DNA from: Pseudomonas kairouanensis
GTDB taxonomy: Bacteria > Pseudomonadota > Gammaproteobacteria > Pseudomonadales > Pseudomonadaceae
DNA length: 64,000 bases
Direction of reading: 5' to 3'
NCBI RefSeq assembly: GCF_004682055.1
Contig: NZ_QUZU01000022.1
Location: 1-64,000, forward strand
The notes beneath the pieces were generated by a model. The model saw nothing but the letters and a program-made list of their open reading frames with translations, was not told the origin of the DNA and did no database searches. Of the stretch, positions 1 to 8,323 are shown piece by piece. The translations under genes and the position numbers were made by a program. Within the stretch, counting starts at the first letter, position 1. Each line of letters begins with the position of its first letter.

Positions 1-32
1 AGATGCAAGCCCCGGCCCACCGCTGCAGCCAT

Positions 33-839
33 TCAGCCAATCCCAAACACACTCCCCTGCATCACCGGCTCCACACTCCCGGTCAACACCACCCCACCCT
101 CACCCGCCCAGTGCACGGTCACTGTGCCGCCGTCGCACTGCACCTGCACCGTGGCATCCAGCAACCCGCGACGGATGCCATTGACCACCGCCCCGCAACA
201 GCACGAGCCGGAGCCCAGCGGCACACCGCCGCCACGTTCCCAGATACGCAGGCGGATGCGGCCACGGTCGAGCACCTGCACAAAATGCACATTGGTCTTG
301 GCCGGGAACAGTGGGTTAACTTCCAATAGAGGCCCCACGGCGGCCACATCCACAGTGGCAATGTCGTCGACAAAAAACGTGCAATGAGGATTGCCCATGC
401 TGCACGCCGCCGGGTCGCCTTCGATGGGCAAATGCTGTGTATCCATGGCCTCGGCCAACGGCACCGCCGACCAATCCAGCGACGGCTCGCCCATGTTCAC
501 CGACACTTGTCGCCCGGGCTGCCACACGCAGGTCAGCAAGCCGCGATCAGTGCGCAGCACCACCGAGTCGCTGCAGGTTTCGTGCATCAAACGCTCGGCG
601 ACGCCACGGGTGGCGCTGCCGCAGGTGGCCAGCGGCGTGCCGTTGGGGTTCCAGAACTTGATGCGGGCGGCGGCGTCATCACAGTCCAGCACCACGGCCA
701 GCTGGTTGAAGCCGATGCCAGTGTGGCGGTTGCCCAACTGGCGGGCGATCTGCGGCGTAATCGGATCATTCAGGCCACGGCGGTCGATGATGATGAAGTC
801 GTCGCCATGGGCGTGCATTTTCACGAACTGCAAGGGCAT
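33..839 (-). CDS. dapF: Diaminopimelate epimerase paralogue, one catalytic Cys replaced
   Basis: DapF-family protein of 268 residues. The family interconverts LL- and meso-diaminopimelate in lysine and peptidoglycan synthesis, using two cysteines as acid/base. The ATG at 839 was chosen because the protein then begins MPLQFVKMHAHGDDF, matching the DapF start; a longer frame adds 16 residues without family similarity. The first active-site block is present (NPNGTPLATCGSATRG, Cys kept). The second, normally ERGxGxTLACGSGAC, reads ERGGGVPLGSGSCCCG, so the catalytic Cys position is Ser, although three Cys follow two to four residues later. It is therefore probably not an ordinary epimerase. It diverges from the fecI operon across a Fur box, which hints at iron-linked expression. 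Family assignment is sure; function is not. Confidence 0.85.
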   Translation of the reverse strand: MPLQFVKMHAHGDDFIIIDRRGLNDPITPQIARQLGNRHTGIGFNQLAVVLDCDDAAARIKFWNPNGTPLATCGSATRGVAERLMHETCSDSVVLRTDRGLLTCVWQPGRQVSVNMGEPSLDWSAVPLAEAMDTQHLPIEGDPAACSMGNPHCTFFVDDIATVDVAAVGPLLEVNPLFPAKTNVHFVQVLDRGRIRLRIWERGGGVPLGSGSCCCGAVVNGIRRGLLDATVQVQCDGGTVTVHWAGEGGVVLTGSVEPVMQGSVFGIG

Positions 840-918
840 GGGCGGTCCTGTCTTCAGCGGGAGTGAGTGGCAGGATACCTTCATCAAATCCTACGCACCC
901 ATTAAAAACATCCTACTT

Positions 919-937
919 GTTGATAACCATTATCAAC
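919..937. promoter_or_regulatory. Fur box between dapF paralogue and fecI operon
   Basis: GTTGATAACCATTATCAAC is a palindrome with two perfect 8-base arms around a 3-base centre. It closely resembles the 19-bp Fur consensus GATAATGATAATCATTATC. It lies 37 bases upstream of the fecI start and 80 bases upstream of the divergent dapF-like start, so iron repression of fecI is expected and of the other gene is possible. Confidence 0.8.
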
Positions 938-973
938 TACCGCTAAACTCCGCGCCCTCCCACTTCCCAGTCT

Positions 974-1516
974 GTGCCCGATCGCACAGTCGCGCGCAGG
1001 CAGCTGACTCTCTTGGCGGATGAAAAACTCCAGCTTTACCTGACCCACCGGGCCGCGCTGCTGGATTATGCCGCGCCCATCGTGGGCTGCCGCGCCCGCG
1101 CCGAGGACGTGGTGCAGGAAGCCTGGCTGCGTTTCAGCGGCCAGGACGCGCAGGCCGATATCCGCCACCCGGCCAGCTACCTGTACCGCATCGTGCGCAA
1201 CCTGGCGCTGGACCTCACGCGCCGCACCGCCACCGAACGGGTGCAGCCGGGTGGTGATGAACTGCTCAACGAATTGCCCTCAAGCTCCGCCTCGCCGGAA
1301 CGCGAAGTGAGCAGCCAGAACGAACTGCACGCCATCGCCCGCGCCCTGGCCCAGTTGCCCGAACGCACGCGGCTTGCCTTCGAGATGCACCGCCTGGGCG
1401 GCTTCACCTTGCAGCAAGTCGCGGCCGAGCTGGGCGTGTCAACGGCACTGGTACACCAACTGGTACACGACGCCCTGCGCCATTGCATGGACTGCCTGGA
1501 GCCGGACGATGACTGA
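974..1516 (+). CDS. ECF sigma factor, FecI/iron-starvation family
   Basis: ECF sigma factor of 180 residues, expected to direct RNA polymerase to the receptor gene downstream when the surface receptor is occupied. Region 2 (AAPIVGCRARAEDVVQEAWLRF) and region 4 (LPERTRLAFEMHRLGGFTLQQVAAELGVS is its core) are both present. The start is uncertain: no in-frame ATG precedes region 2, so GTG at 974 is used; a TTG at 1013 would shorten it by 13 residues. The Fur box just upstream fits the family, which is normally repressed by Fur-Fe. It overlaps fecR by 8 bases, implying translational coupling. It is the first gene of a likely five-gene iron operon. Confidence 0.9.
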   Translation: MPDRTVARRQLTLLADEKLQLYLTHRAALLDYAAPIVGCRARAEDVVQEAWLRFSGQDAQADIRHPASYLYRIVRNLALDLTRRTATERVQPGGDELLNELPSSSASPEREVSSQNELHAIARALAQLPERTRLAFEMHRLGGFTLQQVAAELGVSTALVHQLVHDALRHCMDCLEPDDD

Positions 1517-2570
1517 TTTTCTGAAAAAACCCGTGGCTGCCGCGTCTTTTGCAGTCAAGGGCGATTCCATGGGAAGCTGCCCGCCGATTTTTGCCAGCGG
1601 AGATGCCCCGTTCATGCCCACCGAGGATTGCGCCAACGCCCGCCGTGACCAGGCGCTTGACTGGCTGCTGCGCGCGCAACAGGCCCCGCAGGATGCGGAT
1701 TTGCAGGCACAGCTGACCCGCTGGTGCGCCCTCGACGAGGCCAATGCCAAGGCCTACCGCAAGGCCCAACGCATGTGGCAATTGACCGGGCAACTGGCCC
1801 CGACCACCGTGCAGCAATGGCCCACGCCGGTCGCGCCCTCGATAGCACGCCCGCTTGCCCGCCCACGGCGCACTCGCCGCTGGGTAGCTGCCGCCATCGC
1901 CGCCTGCCTGGTAGTGGCCTTGGCACCGAGCCTGCTGCTGCGCTGGCAAGCCGACTACCGCACAGGCTTTGGTGAAACCCGCGACATCACCTTAAGCGAC
2001 GGCAGCGTGGTGCAACTGGACAGCCACTCGGCCATCGCCGTGGACATCGCCGGCAACCACCGCGACGTGAAGTTGCTCAGCGGCCAGGCGTTTTTCAAGG
2101 TGATGCCTGACAAGAGCAAACCTTTTCATGTGTGGACACAAACGTTGCAAGTGACCGTCACCGGCACAGCGTTCAACGTCGACACCCAACAAGACAGCGT
2201 CGCCGTGCAACAAGGCTCGGTCAACGTGAACAAGCGCCAGGCCGGCCGCCAACTCGCCAGCCTGGTACCGGGGCAACGCCTCACCTTGCGTGGCGGGCAG
2301 GCCGAACTCAGCGCCTTCGCCCCCAGCCAGGCCGCCGCCTGGCGCCAGGGCCAGTTGATTGCCGATGACTTGCCCATCAGCGACGTGCTGACGCAACTGC
2401 GCCGCTATACGCCTGCGATCATCGTACTGCGCGATAAACAGCTCGGCGCACAACGGGTCACCGGCGTCTACGACCTGCGCAAACCCCAGGCAGCACTGCA
2501 AGCGGTGCTGCAACCCTATGGGGCGAAAGTCACGGCCTACAGCCCGTGGTTGCTGATCCTGAGCAAGTGA
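1509..2570 (+). CDS. FecR-family anti-sigma/signal transducer
   Basis: Inner-membrane partner of the preceding sigma factor; it relays the signal from the receptor's N-terminal domain. The N-terminal cytoplasmic DUF4880-type domain (RRDQALDWLLRAQ...RWCALDEANAKAYRKAQRMW) is followed by one membrane segment (VAAAIAACLVVALAPSLLLR) and the periplasmic FecR domain (DITLSDGSVVQLDSHSAIAV, then FNVDTQQDSVAVQQGSVNV). The ATG at 1509 overlaps the sigma-factor stop region and gives 353 residues, rather long. ATG at 1614, behind a GCGGAG sequence, gives 318 residues, which is the family's usual size, so the start is ambiguous. Confidence 0.9.
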   Translation: MTDFLKKPVAAASFAVKGDSMGSCPPIFASGDAPFMPTEDCANARRDQALDWLLRAQQAPQDADLQAQLTRWCALDEANAKAYRKAQRMWQLTGQLAPTTVQQWPTPVAPSIARPLARPRRTRRWVAAAIAACLVVALAPSLLLRWQADYRTGFGETRDITLSDGSVVQLDSHSAIAVDIAGNHRDVKLLSGQAFFKVMPDKSKPFHVWTQTLQVTVTGTAFNVDTQQDSVAVQQGSVNVNKRQAGRQLASLVPGQRLTLRGGQAELSAFAPSQAAAWRQGQLIADDLPISDVLTQLRRYTPAIIVLRDKQLGAQRVTGVYDLRKPQAALQAVLQPYGAKVTAYSPWLLILSK

Positions 2571-2605
2571 TTTCGCTGATTTCAAAAATATTTCATCTTT
2601 TTTCT

Positions 2606-2638
2606 GAAAATCCCCCGCGCTGTCCCGTCTTCTGTTCC
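2606..2638 (+). promoter_or_regulatory. Candidate ECF-sigma promoter for the receptor operon
   Basis: GAAAAT at 2606-2611 and TGTCCCGTC at 2621-2629 resemble the -35 and -10 elements of FecI-type promoters, and they lie in the fecR-receptor gap where such promoters are usually found. The spacing to the CGTC core (14 bases) is slightly short for the family, so the exact match is tentative. Confidence 0.35.
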
Positions 2639-2677
2639 GCGCGCAGCAATTGAGATTTATTCGTATTCATTTGACTG

Positions 2678-2695
2678 GCCGGTTGCTTGACCGGC
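2678..2695. other. Small inverted repeat before receptor gene
   Basis: GCCGGT-TGCTTG-ACCGGC, a perfect 6-bp stem with a 6-base loop, ends 15 bases before the receptor ATG. It has no T-run, so it is not an evident terminator. It could be an RNA hairpin in the leader. Confidence 0.4.
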
Positions 2696-2710
2696 GCGGG
2701 GACTTTTTGC

Positions 2711-5536
2711 ATGACTCACACCCTTCACCGCTTGCCTGGGCAGCGCGGCCCATGGCCGCTGCGTCTTAAAAAAAGTGCCGGCGCCAGCTTGCTCGGCCTG
2801 TGCTGCGCCATGGCCGTGGTACCCCCGGCGCTGGCCCAACCCCAGGCCAGCGACACCAGCGCGGCGCGCGGTTTTGATATTCCGGCCCAATCCCTGGCGG
2901 GTGCGCTGATCGCCTTTGGGCAACAGAGCGGCCAACAGATCACCGTCGACCCGCAACTGCTCAAGGGCGTGAAGTCCCCCGGCGTGAACGGCGCCATGAG
3001 CAATGACGCCGCCCTCGCCTACCTGCTGCAAGGCACGGGTATCGGCTGGGGTTATCAGGACGGCGCGCTGATCTTCCATCGCCTGCCCACGGCCGAAGAC
3101 GGGCCGGTGACCCTGGACAACACCGTCGTGCTGGGCTTTACCGAAGAGAACTCGTTCCAGGGCGCCACGGTGATCGATCACAAGGCGATCCAGGCGTTCC
3201 CCGGTGCCAACGGCGACATCACCACCCTGCTGCAAATGCACCCCAGCGTGCAGTTCAGCGGCTCGCAGCAAAAGTCCAATGCGCCCGGCGAAATCGACCC
3301 GGCCGATATCAGCATCAACGGCGCCAAGTTCTACCAAAACAACTTCATGATCGACGGCATCTCGATCAACAACGACCTCGACCCCGGCGCCCACGGCTAC
3401 GGCGAAACACGCCAGTTCGACGCCGCCCCCAGCCGCTCCCATGGCATCGCCCTGGACGCCGACCTGCTGGAAGAAGTAAAGGTCTACGACAGCAACGTGC
3501 CGGCCGAATACGGGGGTTTCAACGGCGGTGTGGTCGATGCAATCACGCGGCGCCCCAGCCAGGACCTGCACGGCAAGCTGTCGTATTCGATGAGCCGTTC
3601 GGCGTGGACCAAATACCACATCACCGAGAAAGACCAGGCCAACTTCGACAACGCCTCCAACGAGCAGTACCAGCCCGAGTTCGAAAAGACCACCCTGCGC
3701 GGCCGCCTGGAAGGCCACCTGACCGAGGACTTCGGCGCTATGCTGAGCTTCTCGCAAAAGCGCTCGGTGATCCCCTTGAACAAGTACGAGGACGGCTATA
3801 CCAGCGAGAACGGCGACAACCGGGAAGACCAAACGCGCCAGCTCGATAACTACATGCTCAACACCTACTGGAACGTCAACGACCGTCTCAGCCTCGACAC
3901 TACCTTTATCAAGGCGCCCCAGGAAAACACCTACTTTCGCGAAAACTACAAGAACTCCAACTTCACCAACATCAACGGTGGCTGGCAGGGTTCGCTCAAA
4001 GCCGTATGGGAAGGCGACTCGGCGCGCTGGACCCACACCCTGGCGCTGACCGACCTCAATAGCTCTCGAGAGGCGGAGTCTGACGACGCCATCGCCTGGT
4101 ATTACTCCAGCGTGAAGAACTGGGGCCGCCCTACCAGCGCGACCTCCCGCAGTGGCGAAGGATCCTATGGCAACCTCGATCAGACCCAACGCGGTATCAA
4201 CTACAGGCTCAAGACCGACTGGCAGGCATTCAGCTGGGGCGGCGCCGAACACGCGCTGGTCAGCGGTATGGAGCTGACGCGCACTCAAGCTACTTGGGAG
4301 CGCGCCACCGAGGCCACCTCGGCCAATATCACACGACGCGATGACGGAGCGAGCTGCGTCAACGACGACCCGTTGTGCTCCGTGGGCCTGCTGATCAACG
4401 GCAACACCCGCCAGTGGGCCAACGCCCGTAACGTCTACGGCGCCGGCAAGCTGGACATGGTGGAAAACAAGTACGCGTTTTACATCCAGGACACGATGCA
4501 GATTGGCAAACTGGGTCTGCGTCCAGGCCTGCGCCTGGAAGGCGACGACTACATGAAGCAGCAAAACCTGGCGCCGCGTTTCTCGGGTGACTACGACTTC
4601 TTCGGCGATCGCAGCACGGTGATGGTGTTTGGTTTAAACCGTTACTACGGGCGCAACCTTTTCAAATACCGCCTGGCCGATGGTCGCCAGGGCTTTAACA
4701 CCCGCTACACCCGCACCACCCAAGGCGGCGCCTGGACGGCGATCAAGACCGAAAACCTGAACAAGTTCAGCGACCTCAAAGTGCCCTACGACGACGAACT
4801 GACCCTGGGGCTGGATCAAGTCTGGCTCGACACCGACTTCCGTCTCAAATACGTGCACCGCGAGGGCAAGGACAAAATCGGCAGGGCCTCGTCCCGCGTG
4901 CTCGGGCTGGGCCCGCAGGCTGGCTTCGACAGCATCTACTACACCTACACCAACAAGGCTTCCAGCGAGAGCGACAACATCACGCTGAGCATCACCCCCA
5001 AGCATGAGTTTCGCTGGCAAAACACGCGCACCAGCCTGCAGGCGGCGTTTGATTGGTCGCGCACCAAGGACGCTTACGGCACATACGAGTCAGGCATCAC
5101 CGCCGATCAATACGCCAACGAAGACGTGATGTACGACGGCAAGCAGATCGCCTACAGCGAATTGCCGGCCAGCGACTTCAACCGACCATGGACCGCACGA
5201 CTCACCGCCATCACCGAAATCCCGCAGTGGAACCTGACGATCAGCAACTTCCTGCGTTATCGCGGGGCCTATGAGCAAATCGTCAGCACCGACGACATCG
5301 TCACCGTCAACGGTGAGGACCTTGCGGTCTACGAGGCCGCCAAGGTCAAGGCCGCCCCCACCTGGGACATGCGCATCGATTGGGAGATTCCCACCGGCAA
5401 GGACCAGGCGCTCTTCGCCGCCGTGGACATCACCAACGTCACTGACCAGGTCAACGAAATCGTCGGCAGTGGCAGCGCCACCGTCACCTATGAAGTCGGC
5501 CGCCAATACTGGCTGGAAGTCGGCTACCGCTTCTAA
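2711..5536 (+). CDS. TonB-dependent transducer (FecA/YddB-FusA-like receptor with STN domain)
   Basis: Outer-membrane receptor of 941 residues. After a signal peptide ending about PPALAQP comes an STN signalling domain (GFDIPAQSLAGALIAFGQQSGQQITVDPQLL and on to about residue 115), then a plug with NNFMIDGISINND and a 22-strand-type barrel ending YWLEVGYRF. The STN domain is what a FecR partner reads, matching the two genes upstream. ATG 2711 follows GGGGA; an upstream TTG adds 8 residues without support. The two following genes encode an M16 peptidase and a YddA-like ABC protein, as in the Fus and YddA-YddB-PqqL operons, so the ligand may be a protein, such as a ferredoxin, rather than a siderophore. 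Ligand identity is inference. Confidence 0.88.
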   Translation: MTHTLHRLPGQRGPWPLRLKKSAGASLLGLCCAMAVVPPALAQPQASDTSAARGFDIPAQSLAGALIAFGQQSGQQITVDPQLLKGVKSPGVNGAMSNDAALAYLLQGTGIGWGYQDGALIFHRLPTAEDGPVTLDNTVVLGFTEENSFQGATVIDHKAIQAFPGANGDITTLLQMHPSVQFSGSQQKSNAPGEIDPADISINGAKFYQNNFMIDGISINNDLDPGAHGYGETRQFDAAPSRSHGIALDADLLEEVKVYDSNVPAEYGGFNGGVVDAITRRPSQDLHGKLSYSMSRSAWTKYHITEKDQANFDNASNEQYQPEFEKTTLRGRLEGHLTEDFGAMLSFSQKRSVIPLNKYEDGYTSENGDNREDQTRQLDNYMLNTYWNVNDRLSLDTTFIKAPQENTYFRENYKNSNFTNINGGWQGSLKAVWEGDSARWTHTLALTDLNSSREAESDDAIAWYYSSVKNWGRPTSATSRSGEGSYGNLDQTQRGINYRLKTDWQAFSWGGAEHALVSGMELTRTQATWERATEATSANITRRDDGASCVNDDPLCSVGLLINGNTRQWANARNVYGAGKLDMVENKYAFYIQDTMQIGKLGLRPGLRLEGDDYMKQQNLAPRFSGDYDFFGDRSTVMVFGLNRYYGRNLFKYRLADGRQGFNTRYTRTTQGGAWTAIKTENLNKFSDLKVPYDDELTLGLDQVWLDTDFRLKYVHREGKDKIGRASSRVLGLGPQAGFDSIYYTYTNKASSESDNITLSITPKHEFRWQNTRTSLQAAFDWSRTKDAYGTYESGITADQYANEDVMYDGKQIAYSELPASDFNRPWTARLTAITEIPQWNLTISNFLRYRGAYEQIVSTDDIVTVNGEDLAVYEAAKVKAAPTWDMRIDWEIPTGKDQALFAAVDITNVTDQVNEIVGSGSATVTYEVGRQYWLEVGYRF

Positions 5537-5566
5537 CCCCCTCACCCGTTTAGCCTGGAAACCCTG

Positions 5567-8323
5567 ATGAACAAGATGCTTGCTGGCCTGCTCGGCCCGC
5601 TACTGCTGTGCGCCTGCGCGTCGCCCGCAACCGAGACGCCGCTCCCTTGGGCCCCGCAAGTGGTGCGCGGGCAATTGGCCAATGGCCTGGAATACCGTCT
5701 GGTGCGCGACGCCAGCCAGGTCGGGCGCCTGGACCTGCGCCTGACCGTGCGCGCCGGCTCGGTGGACGAAGACGACGATCAGGTGGGCGTGGCCCATATG
5801 CTTGAACACTTGACCTTTCGCAGCCGTGCCGGGCAAGCCGTTGACCTGCGCGCACAAATGACCGAATTGGGCTGGGTGCAGGGGCGCAATTTCAATGCAG
5901 TGACCAGCTACGACCGCACCCAATACCTGCTCAGCCCCATGGCCGGCAGCACACAAACGCCGCTGGCCCTGGAAAAGCTCGCACAACTGGTCTTTGCCGG
6001 CGATTACAACGCCCTGGACCTTGAGCGCGAACGCCCCATCGTGATCGAAGAATGGCGCGGCGGCCTAGGGGTTGCGCAGCGCATGAATGACCAGCGCGCC
6101 GCCACCCAGCGCGTAGGCTCGCGTTACCCGCAGCACCGCACCATCGGCAATGAAGCGGCGATTCGTACGGCGTCCCTCAGTGCCTTGCAGCGCTTCCAGC
6201 AACGTTGGTATGTGCCGAACAATATGATCCTGTCGGTGGTCGGCGATTTCGATCCGCAGCAGCTGGCACAACAGATCGCGCAGGCCTTCGGTGGCCCTGC
6301 CGCGCAGGAACTGCCCACGCGCGATCATCGTGAGTTACCCCTCGACGACACGTTGAAAATCTTCCGCCTGCAAGACCCGCAAACCGGCAGCAACCAGGTG
6401 TCACTGCTGTTTCGCCTGCATGAGCCGGACAGCCGTGGCTCCACCGCCGAGGCCAGCCGCGAGCGCTTGATCGACCGCATCACCCTGTCGGCGCTGTTGG
6501 CCCAACTGCGCCTGCAACCGCTGCAACCCGGCGTGCGCAGCCTGACCGTGCAAAAGACCTTGATCGGCGAACAGTCCAGCGTGCTCGGGGTGGCCGCCGG
6601 TGTCGACGGCGCCCATCATGATGAGGCCTTGAAGCAAGTACTGACCGAGCTTGAGCGCTTGCGCCAACACGGTTTGACCGCCCAGGATTTGCAGCGCGAG
6701 CAAGCCAAGCTGCGCCAATTGGCCGACGGCATGCTGGCCAAGGATGAGTCGCGCACCTTCGAGCAGTGGGTAACCTCGCTCAACGATGCCGCCGTGCAAA
6801 ACCGCCCTGTCGTGGCGCCGCACCAGATTGCCCAACGCACGTTGCGGGCACTGGACAGCATCGACCTGGCCGCCGTGAATGCGCGGCTCAACCGCTGGCT
6901 CGACAGCCCCGACCAAGTGCTGCAATTGACGGCACCGGGCAACAGCGTGGTGCGCCTGCCCAGCGTGAAAGAAGTGCAGCAACTGCGCACGACCATCGCT
7001 CAAACCTCGCTGGTTGCGCCGGTTACCGCAGCCCCTGTAGCGCCGCCGAGCATCACCTTCACACCCGCGTCTGCCGGCCAGCCGGGCAGCGTCGTGGGCA
7101 AGCGGGTTTTCGCCGCTGAACTGGTCGAACATTGGAACCTGGCCAACGGTGACCGACTGGTGTGGCTGCGCCGCAATGCCGAGGACGGTAAGTGGCGCCT
7201 GCAAGCCGAATCGGCCGCAGGCTTTAACCGTAGCGACGTGCCCGCCTGGCGCCTGCAAATGGCTGCGCAACTGGGCAGTGTCAGTGGCGGCGAGGGGTTG
7301 GAGGCGTGGCGCAAGCAACATAAAGCCACCCTCAGCCTTGAGCACAGCGCCACGCGCTTGCAGTTGAGCGGCACCAGCCCAGCGTCCAACGGAGCACTGG
7401 CCACACTGCTGCAAAGCTATCGCCAGAGCCAGGTGGGTGCGGTAATTGACGATGAGTTGTTCAGCGAGGCGCGGGATGATTTGTTGTCGCGGGTCAGCAC
7501 ACGCCCGGATGCCATCGCAGCGGCCCGGCGTGAAGTGCGCTACGGCGCCGACAGCTGGCAGGCGCCTGATCAAGCCGCGCTAGAGCAACTGCAACCGGGC
7601 ACCCTGACGGGCGACTGGCAGCAACTGGTGAAGGCCCCTGTCACCTATTACCTGATGGCGGATATCGAGCCGGCGCAACTGGACGCCCTAGTGCGTGAGC
7701 AACTGGCCAATATCCCCCGTGGCACCGCACACCCTACCCTCCCGGCCCTGCAACAGCCCGGGCAACGCCTGCGCGATATTGCCGTCGCCCTTGAACCCCG
7801 TGTGGTGCTGGAAGCCAGCAGTTTCAGCGAGCACCCTTGGACACCCGAAGCCGCCGCCCGTGTCGCGGCCCTGCGTGACCTGGCCAACCAGCAACTCAAG
7901 CAGCGCCTGCGCGGTGAAGCCTCCGGCGTGTACCGCCTGCGCTTCGACAGCGAGCTAAACCCAGACACCCAACGCATCGAAAGCCAGCTGAGCTTCACCT
8001 GCGACCCTCGACGCGCCGATGAACTGTGGGCCCTGGCCCAGCAAACCCTCGCGCAATTGGGTCATTCGGTGGATGCAAAATGGGTCGCCAGCGCACGCAA
8101 CGAACTGCGGCGCCAGGAGAAAGCCCGCCTTACCGATCCCGCTACCCAATGGCGCCGCCTGTTGCTTAGCGAACGCCAGTGGCAAGACCCGCGCTACCTG
8201 AGCCGCCAGGCGCGTTTGCCGGATGGCCTGCGTATCGAGTTGATCAAACCCTTGGCCAGCCAAGTGTTCCCCGCGTCTAACCAGGTGTTGTTGCGCGTAC
8301 TGCCCAAGGCGCACGCCCAGTGA
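5567..8323 (+). CDS. M16 zinc metallopeptidase lipoprotein, PqqL/FusC-like
   Basis: Protease of 918 residues, close to the length of E. coli PqqL. The N-terminus has a lipoprotein signal with lipobox LCAC (Cys17). The inverted zinc motif HMLEH is at residues 77-81, followed by GRNFNAVTSYDRTQYLL and the distal glutamate in IVIEEWRGG, as in active M16 enzymes. A second, non-catalytic M16 half follows, giving the usual clamshell. FusC, a relative, cleaves imported plant ferredoxin in the periplasm; PqqL is iron-regulated. Its position directly after an iron-type receptor and overlapping a YddA-like transporter gene supports a role in degrading an imported protein. Substrate is unknown. Confidence 0.9.
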   Translation: MNKMLAGLLGPLLLCACASPATETPLPWAPQVVRGQLANGLEYRLVRDASQVGRLDLRLTVRAGSVDEDDDQVGVAHMLEHLTFRSRAGQAVDLRAQMTELGWVQGRNFNAVTSYDRTQYLLSPMAGSTQTPLALEKLAQLVFAGDYNALDLERERPIVIEEWRGGLGVAQRMNDQRAATQRVGSRYPQHRTIGNEAAIRTASLSALQRFQQRWYVPNNMILSVVGDFDPQQLAQQIAQAFGGPAAQELPTRDHRELPLDDTLKIFRLQDPQTGSNQVSLLFRLHEPDSRGSTAEASRERLIDRITLSALLAQLRLQPLQPGVRSLTVQKTLIGEQSSVLGVAAGVDGAHHDEALKQVLTELERLRQHGLTAQDLQREQAKLRQLADGMLAKDESRTFEQWVTSLNDAAVQNRPVVAPHQIAQRTLRALDSIDLAAVNARLNRWLDSPDQVLQLTAPGNSVVRLPSVKEVQQLRTTIAQTSLVAPVTAAPVAPPSITFTPASAGQPGSVVGKRVFAAELVEHWNLANGDRLVWLRRNAEDGKWRLQAESAAGFNRSDVPAWRLQMAAQLGSVSGGEGLEAWRKQHKATLSLEHSATRLQLSGTSPASNGALATLLQSYRQSQVGAVIDDELFSEARDDLLSRVSTRPDAIAAARREVRYGADSWQAPDQAALEQLQPGTLTGDWQQLVKAPVTYYLMADIEPAQLDALVREQLANIPRGTAHPTLPALQQPGQRLRDIAVALEPRVVLEASSFSEHPWTPEAAARVAALRDLANQQLKQRLRGEASGVYRLRFDSELNPDTQRIESQLSFTCDPRRADELWALAQQTLAQLGHSVDAKWVASARNELRRQEKARLTDPATQWRRLLLSERQWQDPRYLSRQARLPDGLRIELIKPLASQVFPASNQVLLRVLPKAHAQ

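Noticed and set aside
2657..4564. 635-codon open frame on the minus strand
   Set aside because: It lies fully antisense to the TonB receptor gene, has repetitive Val/Gly/Ala composition and no domain; it is a GC-codon shadow.
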